This document shows positions 24,642-33,814 of a stretch of 38,052 nucleotides of DNA, piece after piece. The notes under the pieces were generated by a model. The model was not told the origin of the DNA. It searched no databases and worked only from the letters and a program-made list of their open reading frames with translations. How positions within the stretch are numbered: position 1 is the first letter of the stretch; each line of letters begins with the position of its first letter. Location: the NCBI GenBank assembly GCA_024278175.1, contig JAJRTS010000097.1:1-38052 (forward strand), read 5' to 3'. The DNA is from Gemmatimonadales bacterium. Its GTDB lineage: Bacteria > Gemmatimonadota > Glassbacteria > GWA2-58-10. The position numbers and the translations under genes are program-made.

Positions 24642-26207
24642 ATGCTGACGATCGAAGGAAAACCTTTGAAAAAAGCCAGGAATCTGGAGCTTTTCCAGGA
24701 ATTGATTGAGATGTTCCGCTACATTACGGAATTTAATTTTACTTTCATCCCGGCCGACAACAAGTATGCCATGCTCAGGACACCTGACGCCAAGAGTAAG
24801 GAAACCGATTTTTGTAAGATTATCCAGACCGATCCGGAAGGCTTAAAACAATGCTGTGATGAAAATCGCTTGATCACAATCATGAACAAAATGAAAAAAC
24901 CCCTGATCGAAACCTGCCATGCCGGGCTGATCGATGTTTTTATTCCTGTTATTATCGACTCCGAGTTCATCGGGTATTTCTGTCTGGGCAAATTCCTGTT
25001 CAACCCTCCCACTGACGGGGGGTTCAAGGAGATTCTCGAAAAAACGAATACACTCGGGATTGACAGCGGACAGTTGCGAAAAGCGTATTTCAAGACGAGA
25101 GTGTTGAATAAAGACTACATCGACTTGTTAACCCGAATTTTCATCCCGATTGCCACGAAAATGGTAAGCATGGAACTGGACATCTGGGAGGAGAAAAAGA
25201 AGGTTGAAAAACTCAACTATTTGCTGTTTAAAAAACACTTCTCAGACGAGATTATTGGCCGAAGCGAAAAAATGAGGGCGATATTCACTTATTTGGGCAA
25301 GATCAACAAAAGCGACGGCTGCGTTTTCATTTGTGGAGAGAGCGGTACCGGCAAAGAGCTGATAGCCAAGTATATCCACGTGAACAGCAGCAGGAAGGAA
25401 AAACCTTTCCTTGCAGTGAATTGCGCATCTCTTTCTGACCAGATTCTCGAATCTGAACTCTTTGGCCACGTCAAGGGGGCTTTCTCGGGTGCAATCCAGG
25501 GTCGGTTAGGTATTCTGGAGACAGTTAACGGCGGAACCCTCTGCCTGGATGAAATCGGAGAAACCAGTCTGGCGTTCCAGAAAAAATTACTAAGGGTTAT
25601 CGAAGAAAAGGAGATAAGACCCGTAGGAAGCGATAAAATAAAAAAAATAGACATCCGTTTCGTTGCATCCACCAACAAAGACCCCAAAAAGTTGATCCGC
25701 GAAGGCAAGTTCAGAGAAGATCTGTTCTATCGACTCACGGTTTTCAATATAGTAATCCCGTCTTTAAGGGAGCGCCCCGAGGATATCCCGGTCCTGACAA
25801 AGCACTTTTGCACCAAACAGACAGATAAGTATGGGGCAAAAGAGTTGTCCTTCACCAGAAAAGCGATAGAGGCGCTAATGAACTATCAGTGGCCGGGGAA
25901 TGTAAGAGAACTGAGAAATTTTGTGGAAAAACTCTACTTCCTGGCCGAAGGCGAAGTAACCGCCTCAATGGTAAAAAGCTACCTTGAAACGGATGTCGGC
26001 CATCAGGCAGGCCGTTCGGAATTGTTTTTTGATGATTACGAGTCTGCTTTTGAAAATTTTGAGCGGAAGTTTCTTTTTCATAAACTTACGCAAAATAGCT
26101 GGAATGTCTCGAAAACCGCCCGTCAGCTCGGCAGAACCCGGGAATGGCTTTCCCGCAAGGTCAGCACTTTAGAACTAAAAAAAGAAAATCCGACAACCGG
26201 ACCGTGA
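24642..26207 (+). CDS. Sigma-54-dependent activator with N-terminal PocR sensory domain
   Basis: 521 residues. The N-terminal 180 residues are a PocR domain with the expected cysteines (Cys58, Cys71, Cys72, Cys92) in TDFCKIIQTDPEGLKQCC and ETCHAGLIDVFIPV. PocR domains are thought to sense small hydrocarbon derivatives (Anantharaman and Aravind). An AAA+ domain follows with Walker A GESGTGKE (232-239), the sigma-54-contacting loop GAFSGA (279-284) and Walker B LCLDE (300-304). The C-terminus has a Fis-type helix-turn-helix (NVSKTARQLGRTREWLSRKV). It should activate a -24/-12 promoter, and one lies in the gap just downstream, in front of the GH4 gene. The ligand is unknown; the neighbouring genes suggest a carbohydrate or hydroxy-acid breakdown product. 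Confidence 0.93.
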   Translation: MLTIEGKPLKKARNLELFQELIEMFRYITEFNFTFIPADNKYAMLRTPDAKSKETDFCKIIQTDPEGLKQCCDENRLITIMNKMKKPLIETCHAGLIDVFIPVIIDSEFIGYFCLGKFLFNPPTDGGFKEILEKTNTLGIDSGQLRKAYFKTRVLNKDYIDLLTRIFIPIATKMVSMELDIWEEKKKVEKLNYLLFKKHFSDEIIGRSEKMRAIFTYLGKINKSDGCVFICGESGTGKELIAKYIHVNSSRKEKPFLAVNCASLSDQILESELFGHVKGAFSGAIQGRLGILETVNGGTLCLDEIGETSLAFQKKLLRVIEEKEIRPVGSDKIKKIDIRFVASTNKDPKKLIREGKFREDLFYRLTVFNIVIPSLRERPEDIPVLTKHFCTKQTDKYGAKELSFTRKAIEALMNYQWPGNVRELRNFVEKLYFLAEGEVTASMVKSYLETDVGHQAGRSELFFDDYESAFENFERKFLFHKLTQNSWNVSKTARQLGRTREWLSRKVSTLELKKENPTTGP

Positions 26208-26219
26208 TAATTTTATCAC
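26204..26219. promoter_or_regulatory. Putative activator site 1
   Basis: GTGATAATTTTATCAC is a nearly perfect palindrome overlapping the stop codon of the activator gene. It shares the GT.A.......ATCAC frame with sites 2 and 3. Confidence 0.45.
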
Positions 26220-26222
26220 ACC

Positions 26223-26238
26223 GTTAATAAAAAATCAC
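26223..26238 (+). promoter_or_regulatory. Putative activator site 2
   Basis: GTTAATAAAAAATCAC differs from site 3 at two of 16 positions. It starts 19 bases after site 1, close to two helical turns. Confidence 0.45.
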
Positions 26239-26420
26239 AGTCAGGAATACTCGATACTCCCTCTCCCGGTCACTCCTTTCAACTTCCATTCCCGGCACCG
26301 ACCCATCCCATATCATGGTCTTGCGGCCTGATTCATCTGCATTCCTTTTTCTATTCAGGTGAAAACGGGCTGAAAGCCGCTTTTGAATCTTGCGGGCAAG
26401 AAAATGCTTAATTCTGAAGT

Positions 26421-26436
26421 GTTAAAAATAAATCAC
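26421..26436 (+). promoter_or_regulatory. Putative activator site 3
   Basis: GTTAAAAATAAATCAC lies 116 bases upstream of the -24 element of the sigma-54 promoter candidate, a usual distance for an enhancer site. Confidence 0.45.
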
Positions 26437-26534
26437 ACTTCCATTTCCGCTTGTCAAATCCCGTTTTCAGAAATCAACATATAACTCTCAGCCAATAAGG
26501 CAGTTAGGGCGGCAATGAGGCAATGGAAAAGCAG

Positions 26535-26551
26535 AAGGCATAATGATTGCC
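26535..26551 (+). promoter_or_regulatory. Candidate sigma-54 (-24/-12) promoter
   Basis: AAGGCATAATGATTGCC has GG (26537-26538) and GC (26549-26550) exactly ten bases apart, with GGCA and TTGC kept as in the consensus TGGCAC-N5-TTGCA. Transcription would start near 26562, leaving a leader of about 264 bases before the GH4 gene. The activator gene is directly upstream. Confidence 0.55.
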
Positions 26552-26635
26552 TTTATTTGAACCGGCAGGAGGGGCGCCCTCAGTAAAATATTCAGCACCC
26601 TCAAATCAAATATTTCGCTTGGTTGAGCCGCCCAG

Positions 26636-26743
26636 GGGCAAGGCAAGCCGTTTTATTGCCGTTTTTGCCATTTGTTTTATTTCAAGCAGTTAGATTGCTC
26701 ATGCCGGCTGAAAGCCGGCAACAGCGGGGAACGGCCCTTGACA
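26636..26743 (+). repeat. 108-bp repeat element with conserved ends, copy 2
   Basis: It starts GGGCAAGGCAAGCCGTTT and ends AACGGCCCTTGACA, the same ends as copy 1 (22234-22340, minus). The interior is unrelated and contains the hairpin at 26702-26720. It lies in what would be the transcribed leader of the GH4 operon. Confidence 0.55.
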
Positions 26744-26825
26744 GCCCTGGCGCTTAGTGAAAATCTCGTTGTTATCAACGGCAAACTCGATTCCAGGATG
26801 CAGGGACCGGTAAAAAGGAGAGCAG

Positions 26826-28112
26826 ATGTCTAAGCGGATTGCATTGATAGGTGCCGGCAGCACGCTTTTTACCAGGGGGATCATGGGTAGTCTGGTTACG
26901 GATCAACGGTTCGAAGACAGTACTCTGGTAATGATGGATATCAATGCGGATGTTTTATCCCTGATGGAGTGTTATGCGAATAACATTGTAAAAGACTCGG
27001 GCAGTTCACTGAAGGTGGAAGCCACTACCAGTCTTGAGCAGGCGCTTGAAGGCGCGGATTATGTGATATGCACAATGGCGGCCAACGATTCTCAAGCCAG
27101 GGGCATTGAGGTCGAGGTTCCACTGAGTTTCGGCTATCATCACTCCTGGGGTGATACGACAGGCCCGTCGGGTGTGTTCCGCGGCTTACGTCATATCCCG
27201 CTTTTTTTGGAGCTGGCTCATCAGATGGAGAGTAGCTGCCCGCAAGCGTGGCTGATAAATATCACTGATCCGATGGCTGTATTGTGCCGTGCGATCAGAC
27301 TTGAATCCAGGATAAGAACCATCGGATTTTGCGATGGTCCGCCGTATTACCGGAGAATAATCGAGCGGGAGATTTTCCAGCAGGAGAGCGATAACTCGCT
27401 GCAAATCAAGATGGCGGGGATAGATCACCTGTTATGGGTTCTTGAGCTAAAAAAAGATGGAGAGGATTTATACTCACAGCTTCGTGGGCAAATCGACCGG
27501 ATTCGAAAGCGTTTTCCTGTAAATGCGGAGCTTCTTTGCATTTACGATTATTTCCCTCTGCCCGGCGGAGAGCATATAAGCGAATTTTTCCCGTTTTTTT
27601 TACGGGATGAAGCTACGATGGGCCAGTACGGGTTGAAGCAGATGGATGTCGGCTGGCACCGTCACAGAAGAGAGATTAAGCTACAGGAGATACGCCGGGC
27701 GGTACAGGGTAATGGGCCGCTTAAACCGGAGCCCTTGGAGCCGGAGGATGAAGTACTGGAGATTATTCACAGTATTGCTAATGATGACAGACGGGAATTC
27801 GTGTTGAGCCTGCCCAACCAGGGCCTGGTAAAGAATCTTCCGGATTATGCGGTGGTGGAAGTGCCGGTTCTGTTAGGCGCGGAAGTTTATCCGCTGGCGG
27901 AGCTGGAAATCCCCCCGCAGCTTACCGGAGTTCTCCATGCGAGCATAGTGAAAGATGAGTTGACGGTTCAGGCCGCCCTGAGCGGGAGCAGGGAACTGGT
28001 GTTCAAGGCTGTGCTGATGTGCCCTTTGATCCAATCGATCGACCAGGCGCGAAAAATCACCGCGGCGATGTTCGAGGCGCTGGAGGATTTTCTGCCGGTC
28101 CACTTTGTCTGA
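26826..28112 (+). CDS. GH4-family glycosidase (NAD- and metal-dependent type)
   Basis: 428 residues, usual GH4 length. The N-terminal Rossmann motif is IALIGAGSTLFTRG, followed by DINADVL, SWGDTTGPSGVFRGLR, NITDPMAVLCRA (145-156), GFCDGPPYYRR (Cys169) and GIDHLLWVLELK (His201). Cys169 and His201 match the Mn-binding residues of the family. Most alpha-glucosidase/galactosidase members have CH and GINH; here these read CD (Asp170) and GIDH, and NPM reads DPM, so this is a divergent subgroup. GH4 enzymes cleave glycosides by an NAD redox and elimination mechanism in the cytoplasm; the substrate here is open. An AAGGAG lies before the ATG. It is the first gene after the sigma-54 control region. 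Confidence 0.88.
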   Translation: MSKRIALIGAGSTLFTRGIMGSLVTDQRFEDSTLVMMDINADVLSLMECYANNIVKDSGSSLKVEATTSLEQALEGADYVICTMAANDSQARGIEVEVPLSFGYHHSWGDTTGPSGVFRGLRHIPLFLELAHQMESSCPQAWLINITDPMAVLCRAIRLESRIRTIGFCDGPPYYRRIIEREIFQQESDNSLQIKMAGIDHLLWVLELKKDGEDLYSQLRGQIDRIRKRFPVNAELLCIYDYFPLPGGEHISEFFPFFLRDEATMGQYGLKQMDVGWHRHRREIKLQEIRRAVQGNGPLKPEPLEPEDEVLEIIHSIANDDRREFVLSLPNQGLVKNLPDYAVVEVPVLLGAEVYPLAELEIPPQLTGVLHASIVKDELTVQAALSGSRELVFKAVLMCPLIQSIDQARKITAAMFEALEDFLPVHFV

Positions 28113-28292
28113 ACAAATGGGTGTTTGCAGATTTCCCGAACTTCGTTTTGAAAACCAGTTAAGGCTTTAAGAATAAAAATCTTAGCGTTTGGATTCGGCT
28201 GGCGCAACTCGGGCGGTCAAGTCCATGCAGGCCTGTCTTCGGCCGGAGTCACGGCAGCCATTCCAATTGAACTTTTAGCAGCGGAATGAAAA

Positions 28293-29708
28293 ATGTTAAA
28301 ATATGGCGATATGCTTGTAAACTTCTTATTGAAAACACGGGAGCGATCAGCGGCATTCTGGCTGTCGATCTTATTGATCGCAATCGGCTGTCTTCCGGTA
28401 CCGGGTCATGCCCAGAAGCTGGAAAAATACAAAAAACTCTGGGAAGACCAGGCTTTAATGGAAAAGATCGATGACGACATCGAGACTTTCCGTAAGCAGG
28501 ATGCGGTCATCAAGGTTGTTTCGGAAGACGGAGAGCCTTTAGCGGGCGCGCAAATACAGGTAAAACAACTGACGCATGAGTTTCTCTTCGGCTGCAATCT
28601 TTTTATGCTCAAAGGTTTCAGCACCGAAAAAGAAAACAGGAAATATGAAACGGCGTTCCTGAAAATAAATAACTTCGCCACAGTGCCTTTTTACTGGTCC
28701 GACCTGGAGCCGGAACAGGGAAAAGTCAGGTTCGGCAAGGATTCTGAAGTCATCTATCGGCGGCCGCCCCCCGATCTGTGCGTTGAATGGGCAACCGAAC
28801 ATAACGTCACCCTGAAGGGGCATCCTCTGGCCTGGCATTCCTGGTATCCGGACTGGCTGCCGGACGACCGGCAGGAGGTGACCCGGCTGCTGGCCGATCG
28901 TTTTGCGCAAATTGCCCGGAGGTACGCAAAGCGCATTAAAATATGGGACGTGGTCAATGAATCGTTAGTCAGACCCGTAAACCGCGTCCTGCCGGAAGAT
29001 TACCTTGCCTGGTCCTTCAAAGAGGCCGACCGGCGCTTCGAGCCTGACAATAATCTGATGATAAACGAGGTGACGAGGATCTCCCACAAGTACCTCAGGG
29101 AAGACAGCCAGTACTATTTACAGATTATGAACCTGAAGCTGCGCGGGATTCGATTCGATGGAATCGGGTTCCAGTTCCATACCTGGAGTATCAACCCGGA
29201 TGACATAGGTCCCGGCAAAGATTATGATCCGTGGCAACTGTTGGACACCTACGCGTTATACGGCAGATTCGGCAAGCCTCTTTACATTACTGAAATTACA
29301 ATCCCCACTGCCGGAGAGGGGAAGCAGGCGCAAGAGATGCAGGCATATTTCGCTCGCAACCTGTATCGCCTCTGGTTCAGCGTGCCCCGGATGGCGGGGA
29401 TCACCTGGTGGAATCTTGCCGATGGAACCGCCTATGCGAAGGAGAACAAACAAAGAGGTGGATTGCTCGATGAACAACTGGAGCCGAAAGCGTCCTATCA
29501 GGCCCTGGACCGGTTGATAAACCACGACTGGAAGACTGCGACGGAGGGGGAGACTTCCGCCAACGGGATTTTCTCATTCAGGGGGTTCTGTGGACAATAC
29601 GCTGTAACGGTAAAATATAAGAATATTACCAAAGGATTTAGCATTGACGTATCCAAGGACAAAGATGTTTATCACCCGTTGATTTTAAAGGAGCGGCTTG
29701 AGCGTTAA
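28293..29708 (+). CDS. GH10-family endo-beta-1,4-xylanase-like secreted protein
   Basis: 471 residues. A signal peptide (AFWLSILLIAIGCLPVPGHA) should be removed near residue 40. A short beta-rich N-terminal domain follows (about 70-105, AVIKVVSEDGEPLAGAQIQV). The GH10 barrel (about 110-430) shows LKGHPLAWHSWYPDW, the acid/base Glu223 in IWDVVNES, the QFHTW strand and the nucleophile Glu334 in PLYITEITIPT. A small C-terminal beta-domain ends the protein. GH10 enzymes cut xylan and related beta-glycans. The start could be ATG 28293 or 28311; the ribosome site is weak for both. It stands 180 bp after the GH4 gene and in the same direction, probably in the same operon. Confidence 0.88.
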   Translation: MLKYGDMLVNFLLKTRERSAAFWLSILLIAIGCLPVPGHAQKLEKYKKLWEDQALMEKIDDDIETFRKQDAVIKVVSEDGEPLAGAQIQVKQLTHEFLFGCNLFMLKGFSTEKENRKYETAFLKINNFATVPFYWSDLEPEQGKVRFGKDSEVIYRRPPPDLCVEWATEHNVTLKGHPLAWHSWYPDWLPDDRQEVTRLLADRFAQIARRYAKRIKIWDVVNESLVRPVNRVLPEDYLAWSFKEADRRFEPDNNLMINEVTRISHKYLREDSQYYLQIMNLKLRGIRFDGIGFQFHTWSINPDDIGPGKDYDPWQLLDTYALYGRFGKPLYITEITIPTAGEGKQAQEMQAYFARNLYRLWFSVPRMAGITWWNLADGTAYAKENKQRGGLLDEQLEPKASYQALDRLINHDWKTATEGETSANGIFSFRGFCGQYAVTVKYKNITKGFSIDVSKDKDVYHPLILKERLER

Positions 29709-29795
29709 TCGAAAGAATTCCCCGGAGCTTTGCCGTTGTCAGCGCAACAACCGACAATGCCGACTCTTATCTCTTCATCCAGCAGGAGTATTCGA

Positions 29796-30911
29796 ATGGT
29801 TTTTTTCAGGACAAGGTTCAGGCTGATGCTGGCGGGCCTGCTTGCGCTGCCCCTGGCACTCATGGCGCAAACCGGTGATTTGAAACTGCTGGACTGGAGG
29901 CCTGTGAGCCAGTTGGTGGTCAGGCAGACTGACGTCTTAAAGCCGAAATTCCCGGTGATCGACATTCACAACCACCTGGGCTGGTGGGGATCGCTGGACA
30001 GCACCCGGAGATACCTGGAGGAGATGGACAAGGCGGGAGTGTGGAAATGTATCAGCCTGGACGGGCTCTCGAAAGATGATTTTTTCAAGGAGCACATCCG
30101 TGTTTCTCACAGTATCGCCGGGGAGCGGATTGTCGTTTTCTTCGTTCCGGATTACAGCAGGATCGATGAGCCGGACTTTGGGAACAAGGAAGCGAAGAAG
30201 CTCGAGGAAGCGGTGAGGATGGGTGCGCGGGGGCTTAAAATCTACAAGGCCCTGGGATTGACCCTGCGCGACAAAAGCGGGCGCGTGGTGCCGGTGGACG
30301 ACCCCAGGTTCGATCCGATCTGGGCCAAGTGCGGCGAGCTGGGCATTCCGGTAATGATCCACGTCTCCGACCCCAAGGCTTTTTTCACACCCGTCGACAA
30401 GTATAACGAGCGCTACGACGAGCTGGGAGCGCACCCGGACTGGGCATTCTACGGCGATGAGTTCCCCTCCAAGGAAGAGGTCCTGGCCCAGCGCAACCGG
30501 GTGTTCGCCAGGCACCCGAAAACTGTTTTCATCGGCGCCCACATGGGAACTCTCCCGGAAGAACTCCACCAGGTGGCGATGTGGCTCGAGAGCTATCCCA
30601 ATTTCTACGTGGACATTGACGCCCGGATTGCGGAACTGGGACGGCAGCCCGTTACGGCGCGGAAGTTTATGATCGACTACCAGGACCGGGTTCTTTTCGG
30701 CGTGGACAGCCCGCCGAATGCCGAGCTATACAAAATTTACTACCGCTTTCTGGAGACCGATGACGAGTATTTCGACTACTCGGCGGGTCTGTTCAACCAG
30801 GGAAGATGGAGGATCTACGGTCTGCATCTGCCCGATGAGGTGCTGGAAAAAATCTATAACAAGAATGCGCTGAAAATCTTCGCAATGTTCAAGGGAGCGG
30901 CAAAAAAGTAG
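29796..30911 (+). CDS. Amidohydrolase-family (Amidohydro_2) secreted metalloenzyme
   Basis: 371 residues from ATG 29796, which has AGGAG eight bases upstream and opens into a signal peptide (FRLMLAGLLALPLALMAQ). The open frame begins earlier at 29730, without a ribosome site. The barrel carries the first metal motif DIHNHLGWW (His58, His60), a GLKIYKALG strand, HVSD, FIGAHMGTLPEE and the closing DRVLFGVDSP Asp. Relatives hydrolyse or decarboxylate cyclic or aromatic substrates, or act on lactone-like sugars. A periplasmic member beside xylanase and GH4 genes suggests a sugar-acid or lignin-linked ester substrate; this is inference. It lies 87 bp after the GH10 gene. Confidence 0.8.
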   Translation: MVFFRTRFRLMLAGLLALPLALMAQTGDLKLLDWRPVSQLVVRQTDVLKPKFPVIDIHNHLGWWGSLDSTRRYLEEMDKAGVWKCISLDGLSKDDFFKEHIRVSHSIAGERIVVFFVPDYSRIDEPDFGNKEAKKLEEAVRMGARGLKIYKALGLTLRDKSGRVVPVDDPRFDPIWAKCGELGIPVMIHVSDPKAFFTPVDKYNERYDELGAHPDWAFYGDEFPSKEEVLAQRNRVFARHPKTVFIGAHMGTLPEELHQVAMWLESYPNFYVDIDARIAELGRQPVTARKFMIDYQDRVLFGVDSPPNAELYKIYYRFLETDDEYFDYSAGLFNQGRWRIYGLHLPDEVLEKIYNKNALKIFAMFKGAAKK

Positions 30912-31128
30912 CGCTCAGGCCGTGCCGCTTGACCGGTTCGGTGTTCGTGGAAGCCGGAAAGCCTTTGATGCGCTGACGAGATTGCAACTGATCACAGGAA
31001 AAAATCCTGCGCAGAAAAGCCCGGGCCGATCAAACAGGCGGGATCCTTTTTGAAAAGTTTCTGCTGACAGCAACGGATGGGAGCAGGCTGATCATCAGCA
31101 AAAGCCCATAAAATCGAGGAGACGAAAA

Positions 31129-33759
31129 GTGCCGATTCGTATATTGGAACAACTCAAAACAGACTGTTCCGTTTTTTCCCAGGGGTATCACTCATGGTTT
31201 AACCGGCTGATGGCGGGTACTCTGGCGGCAGTGCTGATCAGCGGCGCTTTGCTCCCGGTCCGCGCCGGGATAACGGTTGTCTCCTATCTGCTCCGCGACC
31301 GGGCGGTTGTACTGGACAGCCTGGTAATGCGTAAACAGATGTTCTTTGCTTTCAAACTTTCGCAGCCTCTTGCAGAGCTTAAAAATAGCGCCGTGGTGGG
31401 GATCCTCACTCACGGGGAACAAGACCGGGTGCTGGCTCAGGATACCGCTTATATCTTCGATGAGGCCGCCGGGAACCTGGGTTTCGGACTGCCCTTTGAG
31501 ATCCCGGACGGTAAGTATCACCTGGAGATAAAACTGCTCTCACCCGGGGGGGAGGTACAGGACAGCTATTCCGGCGATTTCGACCGCAGCGAGCTGAAAC
31601 CCTATTTCAACCGGGCGATCAGCTACTGGGATTTCACCACGCCGTATGCCCACCTCGAATGCAGAGGCTACGGGGACCTGACGTACAGTTTCAGCAGCGG
31701 GAAATCCATCGGCAAGCTGCAGGCGCTGGAAATCCAGGCGCGGATTACCTCGGATAACAGCTTCCCGGGACGGACGAAAGTGTCGTTGAACGGGGTCGAG
31801 CTCGGCGAGTTCGAGCTGCCTGCCGCGAACAACAGTGCTCCGCAGGTTGTGAGCTGGCGCGTGGAGAGTCCGCAAGCTCTCTCGGCACTTTCGATTCGGT
31901 CGGGTGAGAACAGCCTGAGTTTTTCTATCACCCGCCGGATAAGCCCCCGGGGATTTGGTTTCAGAATATTCTCGGACAAGAACAGCCGGGAGAGCGAAGT
32001 CGAGCCGGGAGTTCCGATCACGCTCACGGTTATCCCCGCGGGCGGGGAATCCGCCGAAACGGTCTTTCGTATCCCGGTCTGGGGGGAGGAAGGCGAGCAT
32101 ATTCAGAGCAAATTCACTATCCCCGGTCCGGATAGTTTCAGCGAGGAAATAATCGAGCCGGAACAGGTCCCTTTCCCGCTTGCGGCCGCGCAGATCAAGC
32201 AGGGCTATATCGTGTTCCGGAGAGATTTCCTGCGTTATGTCTATCCCTGGACTATCCCCGCCGAGCGAGAGCAGATTGATTCCCTCCATTTGCGCATGAG
32301 CCGGAATGATTTCGAGCCGCTGACTTTCTCGATCTATCCGGTCCGGGAACTGGGAGAGGTCAGCCTCACGCTCAGCGATTTGAAAGGAACCGGCGGCGCG
32401 CTCATTCGTGCGGACAACATGCAGGTTCATGTGGCAAAAACCGTAAAGATGCGTACGGGCAGGGGAACGCAATACCGCCTGATTCCCCGTATGCTGGAGC
32501 GCACGCAGCACGCTTTCATCCCTGTCGACTACACCACCCGTTTCTGGATAACGCTCCATGTGGGTAACACCGTGGCCCCGGGCCGATACACCGGCGTCAT
32601 CCATCTGCAGCCGCAAAAAGAGCAGGCCGTGGACATTCCTTTCTCGGTGGAAATTCTGCCCATTGCCCTCGAGCCGGTTCCTGGAATCACCTACAGCATG
32701 TTCATGACCTACGAGTTTTTCGAGCTTGAGAGCAAGGACTGGAACGACGAACAGCGGCGGAAGATTTACCGCGATGGGGTAAACGTATTCAGGGATTTCA
32801 AGAACCACGGGCTGACCACTGTCGATGTGTCAAGCCCTTACTATTTCCAGTGGAACCGCGATGGAACCCCCAGGATGGAACATTTCAAGGGCATGATCAG
32901 GGGGGCTAAAGAGGTTGGATTCACTGATCCGGTGTTCTGGTATTTCGCCCATTACGTCCAGGCGGCGAAATCATTTCATCCCGGTAACGTGCTTTCCTAC
33001 GACCCGGCAGTTCATCCGAAGCGGGCCGCGTTTCTGGTCAGGACGGCGCAGAGACTTGCCCGGGAGCTCGACGGGCCGCCGGTCTATTTCGTGCCGATCG
33101 ACGAGCCGCGGGTGGCCTCGCGCCAGCGGATAACCCTGGAGCTTCTCAAGGCGATCAAACAGGTGCCGGGTGTGGTTACCCAGGTCAGCACCGATATCGG
33201 CGGCAAGCTGCTGGCTATCGAGAACAACAGTGGAAGATACATCAAGAGGCTGGGCCCGGGCGAAAAGGTGAGAAAATCGGACAGGGAGGTCTGGGAGTAC
33301 AATAACGCGGTGGTCCACAGCCTGAATCCGGGCTACAGCCGCTACATTTACGGTTATTACACCTGGCGCCAGGACCTGGATGGAATGAACAGCTGGGGTT
33401 TCAACACCGCCGAAAACTCCAGGGGGAATCCTTACGAGGACCTGGACCACGACCGTAACGATTGGAATCTTGCCTATCCCCATGCCGGCGGCCCGTTGCC
33501 TACCCCCAACTGGGAAGCTCTCCGGGAGGGAATCGACGACGTGCGCTACGTGTACCAGTTGGAGAGGCTTATTAAACAAAAGGCCGCTGACTTCCCGGCA
33601 CAGACCGCGGGGGCCGGGAAGTTTCTTGATGAGCTTCGCGGCAAATGCGACTTCGAAGCAAGAACGATAATCAACGAATTCGGAGAATGGAATCCCGAGA
33701 GATTCAACTCGATACGCAGCGATATTATCTCGTGGATTTTGAAGCTGAAGGATCTCTGA
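31129..33759 (+). CDS. DUF4091/GH123-like secreted protein
   Basis: 876 residues from GTG 31129 with GAGGA upstream. A signal peptide-like segment (MAGTLAAVLISGALLPVRA, about 28-46) is followed by a long beta-sandwich N-terminal part (about 50-510) and a TIM-barrel-like C-terminal half. Near its centre is VPIDEP (Asp658-Glu659), the place of the acid pair in GH123-like proteins, and near the end REGIDDVRYVYQLE, which is the DUF4091 hallmark. Family members are thought to be glycosidases, perhaps on N-acetylhexosamines; none of this is tested here. It continues the same-strand run of secreted carbohydrate-active genes, 217 bp after the amidohydrolase. Confidence 0.8.
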   Translation: MPIRILEQLKTDCSVFSQGYHSWFNRLMAGTLAAVLISGALLPVRAGITVVSYLLRDRAVVLDSLVMRKQMFFAFKLSQPLAELKNSAVVGILTHGEQDRVLAQDTAYIFDEAAGNLGFGLPFEIPDGKYHLEIKLLSPGGEVQDSYSGDFDRSELKPYFNRAISYWDFTTPYAHLECRGYGDLTYSFSSGKSIGKLQALEIQARITSDNSFPGRTKVSLNGVELGEFELPAANNSAPQVVSWRVESPQALSALSIRSGENSLSFSITRRISPRGFGFRIFSDKNSRESEVEPGVPITLTVIPAGGESAETVFRIPVWGEEGEHIQSKFTIPGPDSFSEEIIEPEQVPFPLAAAQIKQGYIVFRRDFLRYVYPWTIPAEREQIDSLHLRMSRNDFEPLTFSIYPVRELGEVSLTLSDLKGTGGALIRADNMQVHVAKTVKMRTGRGTQYRLIPRMLERTQHAFIPVDYTTRFWITLHVGNTVAPGRYTGVIHLQPQKEQAVDIPFSVEILPIALEPVPGITYSMFMTYEFFELESKDWNDEQRRKIYRDGVNVFRDFKNHGLTTVDVSSPYYFQWNRDGTPRMEHFKGMIRGAKEVGFTDPVFWYFAHYVQAAKSFHPGNVLSYDPAVHPKRAAFLVRTAQRLARELDGPPVYFVPIDEPRVASRQRITLELLKAIKQVPGVVTQVSTDIGGKLLAIENNSGRYIKRLGPGEKVRKSDREVWEYNNAVVHSLNPGYSRYIYGYYTWRQDLDGMNSWGFNTAENSRGNPYEDLDHDRNDWNLAYPHAGGPLPTPNWEALREGIDDVRYVYQLERLIKQKAADFPAQTAGAGKFLDELRGKCDFEARTIINEFGEWNPERFNSIRSDIISWILKLKDL

Positions 33760-33814
33760 TAATCCGAGTTTGCACCAGATCCACTTTTTTTCTAGCTGCT
33801 GAAAGGGAGATTCA

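Larger units (their letters stand above)
26208..26825. other. 618-bp control region before the catabolic genes
   Basis: No gene fits here. It contains three copies of a 16-bp motif (26204-26219, 26223-26238, 26421-26436), a sigma-54 promoter candidate (26535-26551), a 108-bp repeat element (26636-26743) with an internal hairpin TGCCGGC/GCCGGCA (26702-26720), and the ribosome site of the GH4 gene. The layout fits an enhancer-driven operon. Confidence 0.6.

Noticed and set aside
26204-26219. CRP or FNR binding site
   Set aside because: The GTGA and TCAC halves are eight bases apart, not six, and it does not match TTGAT-N4-ATCAA; the partial repeats nearby fit another regulator better.
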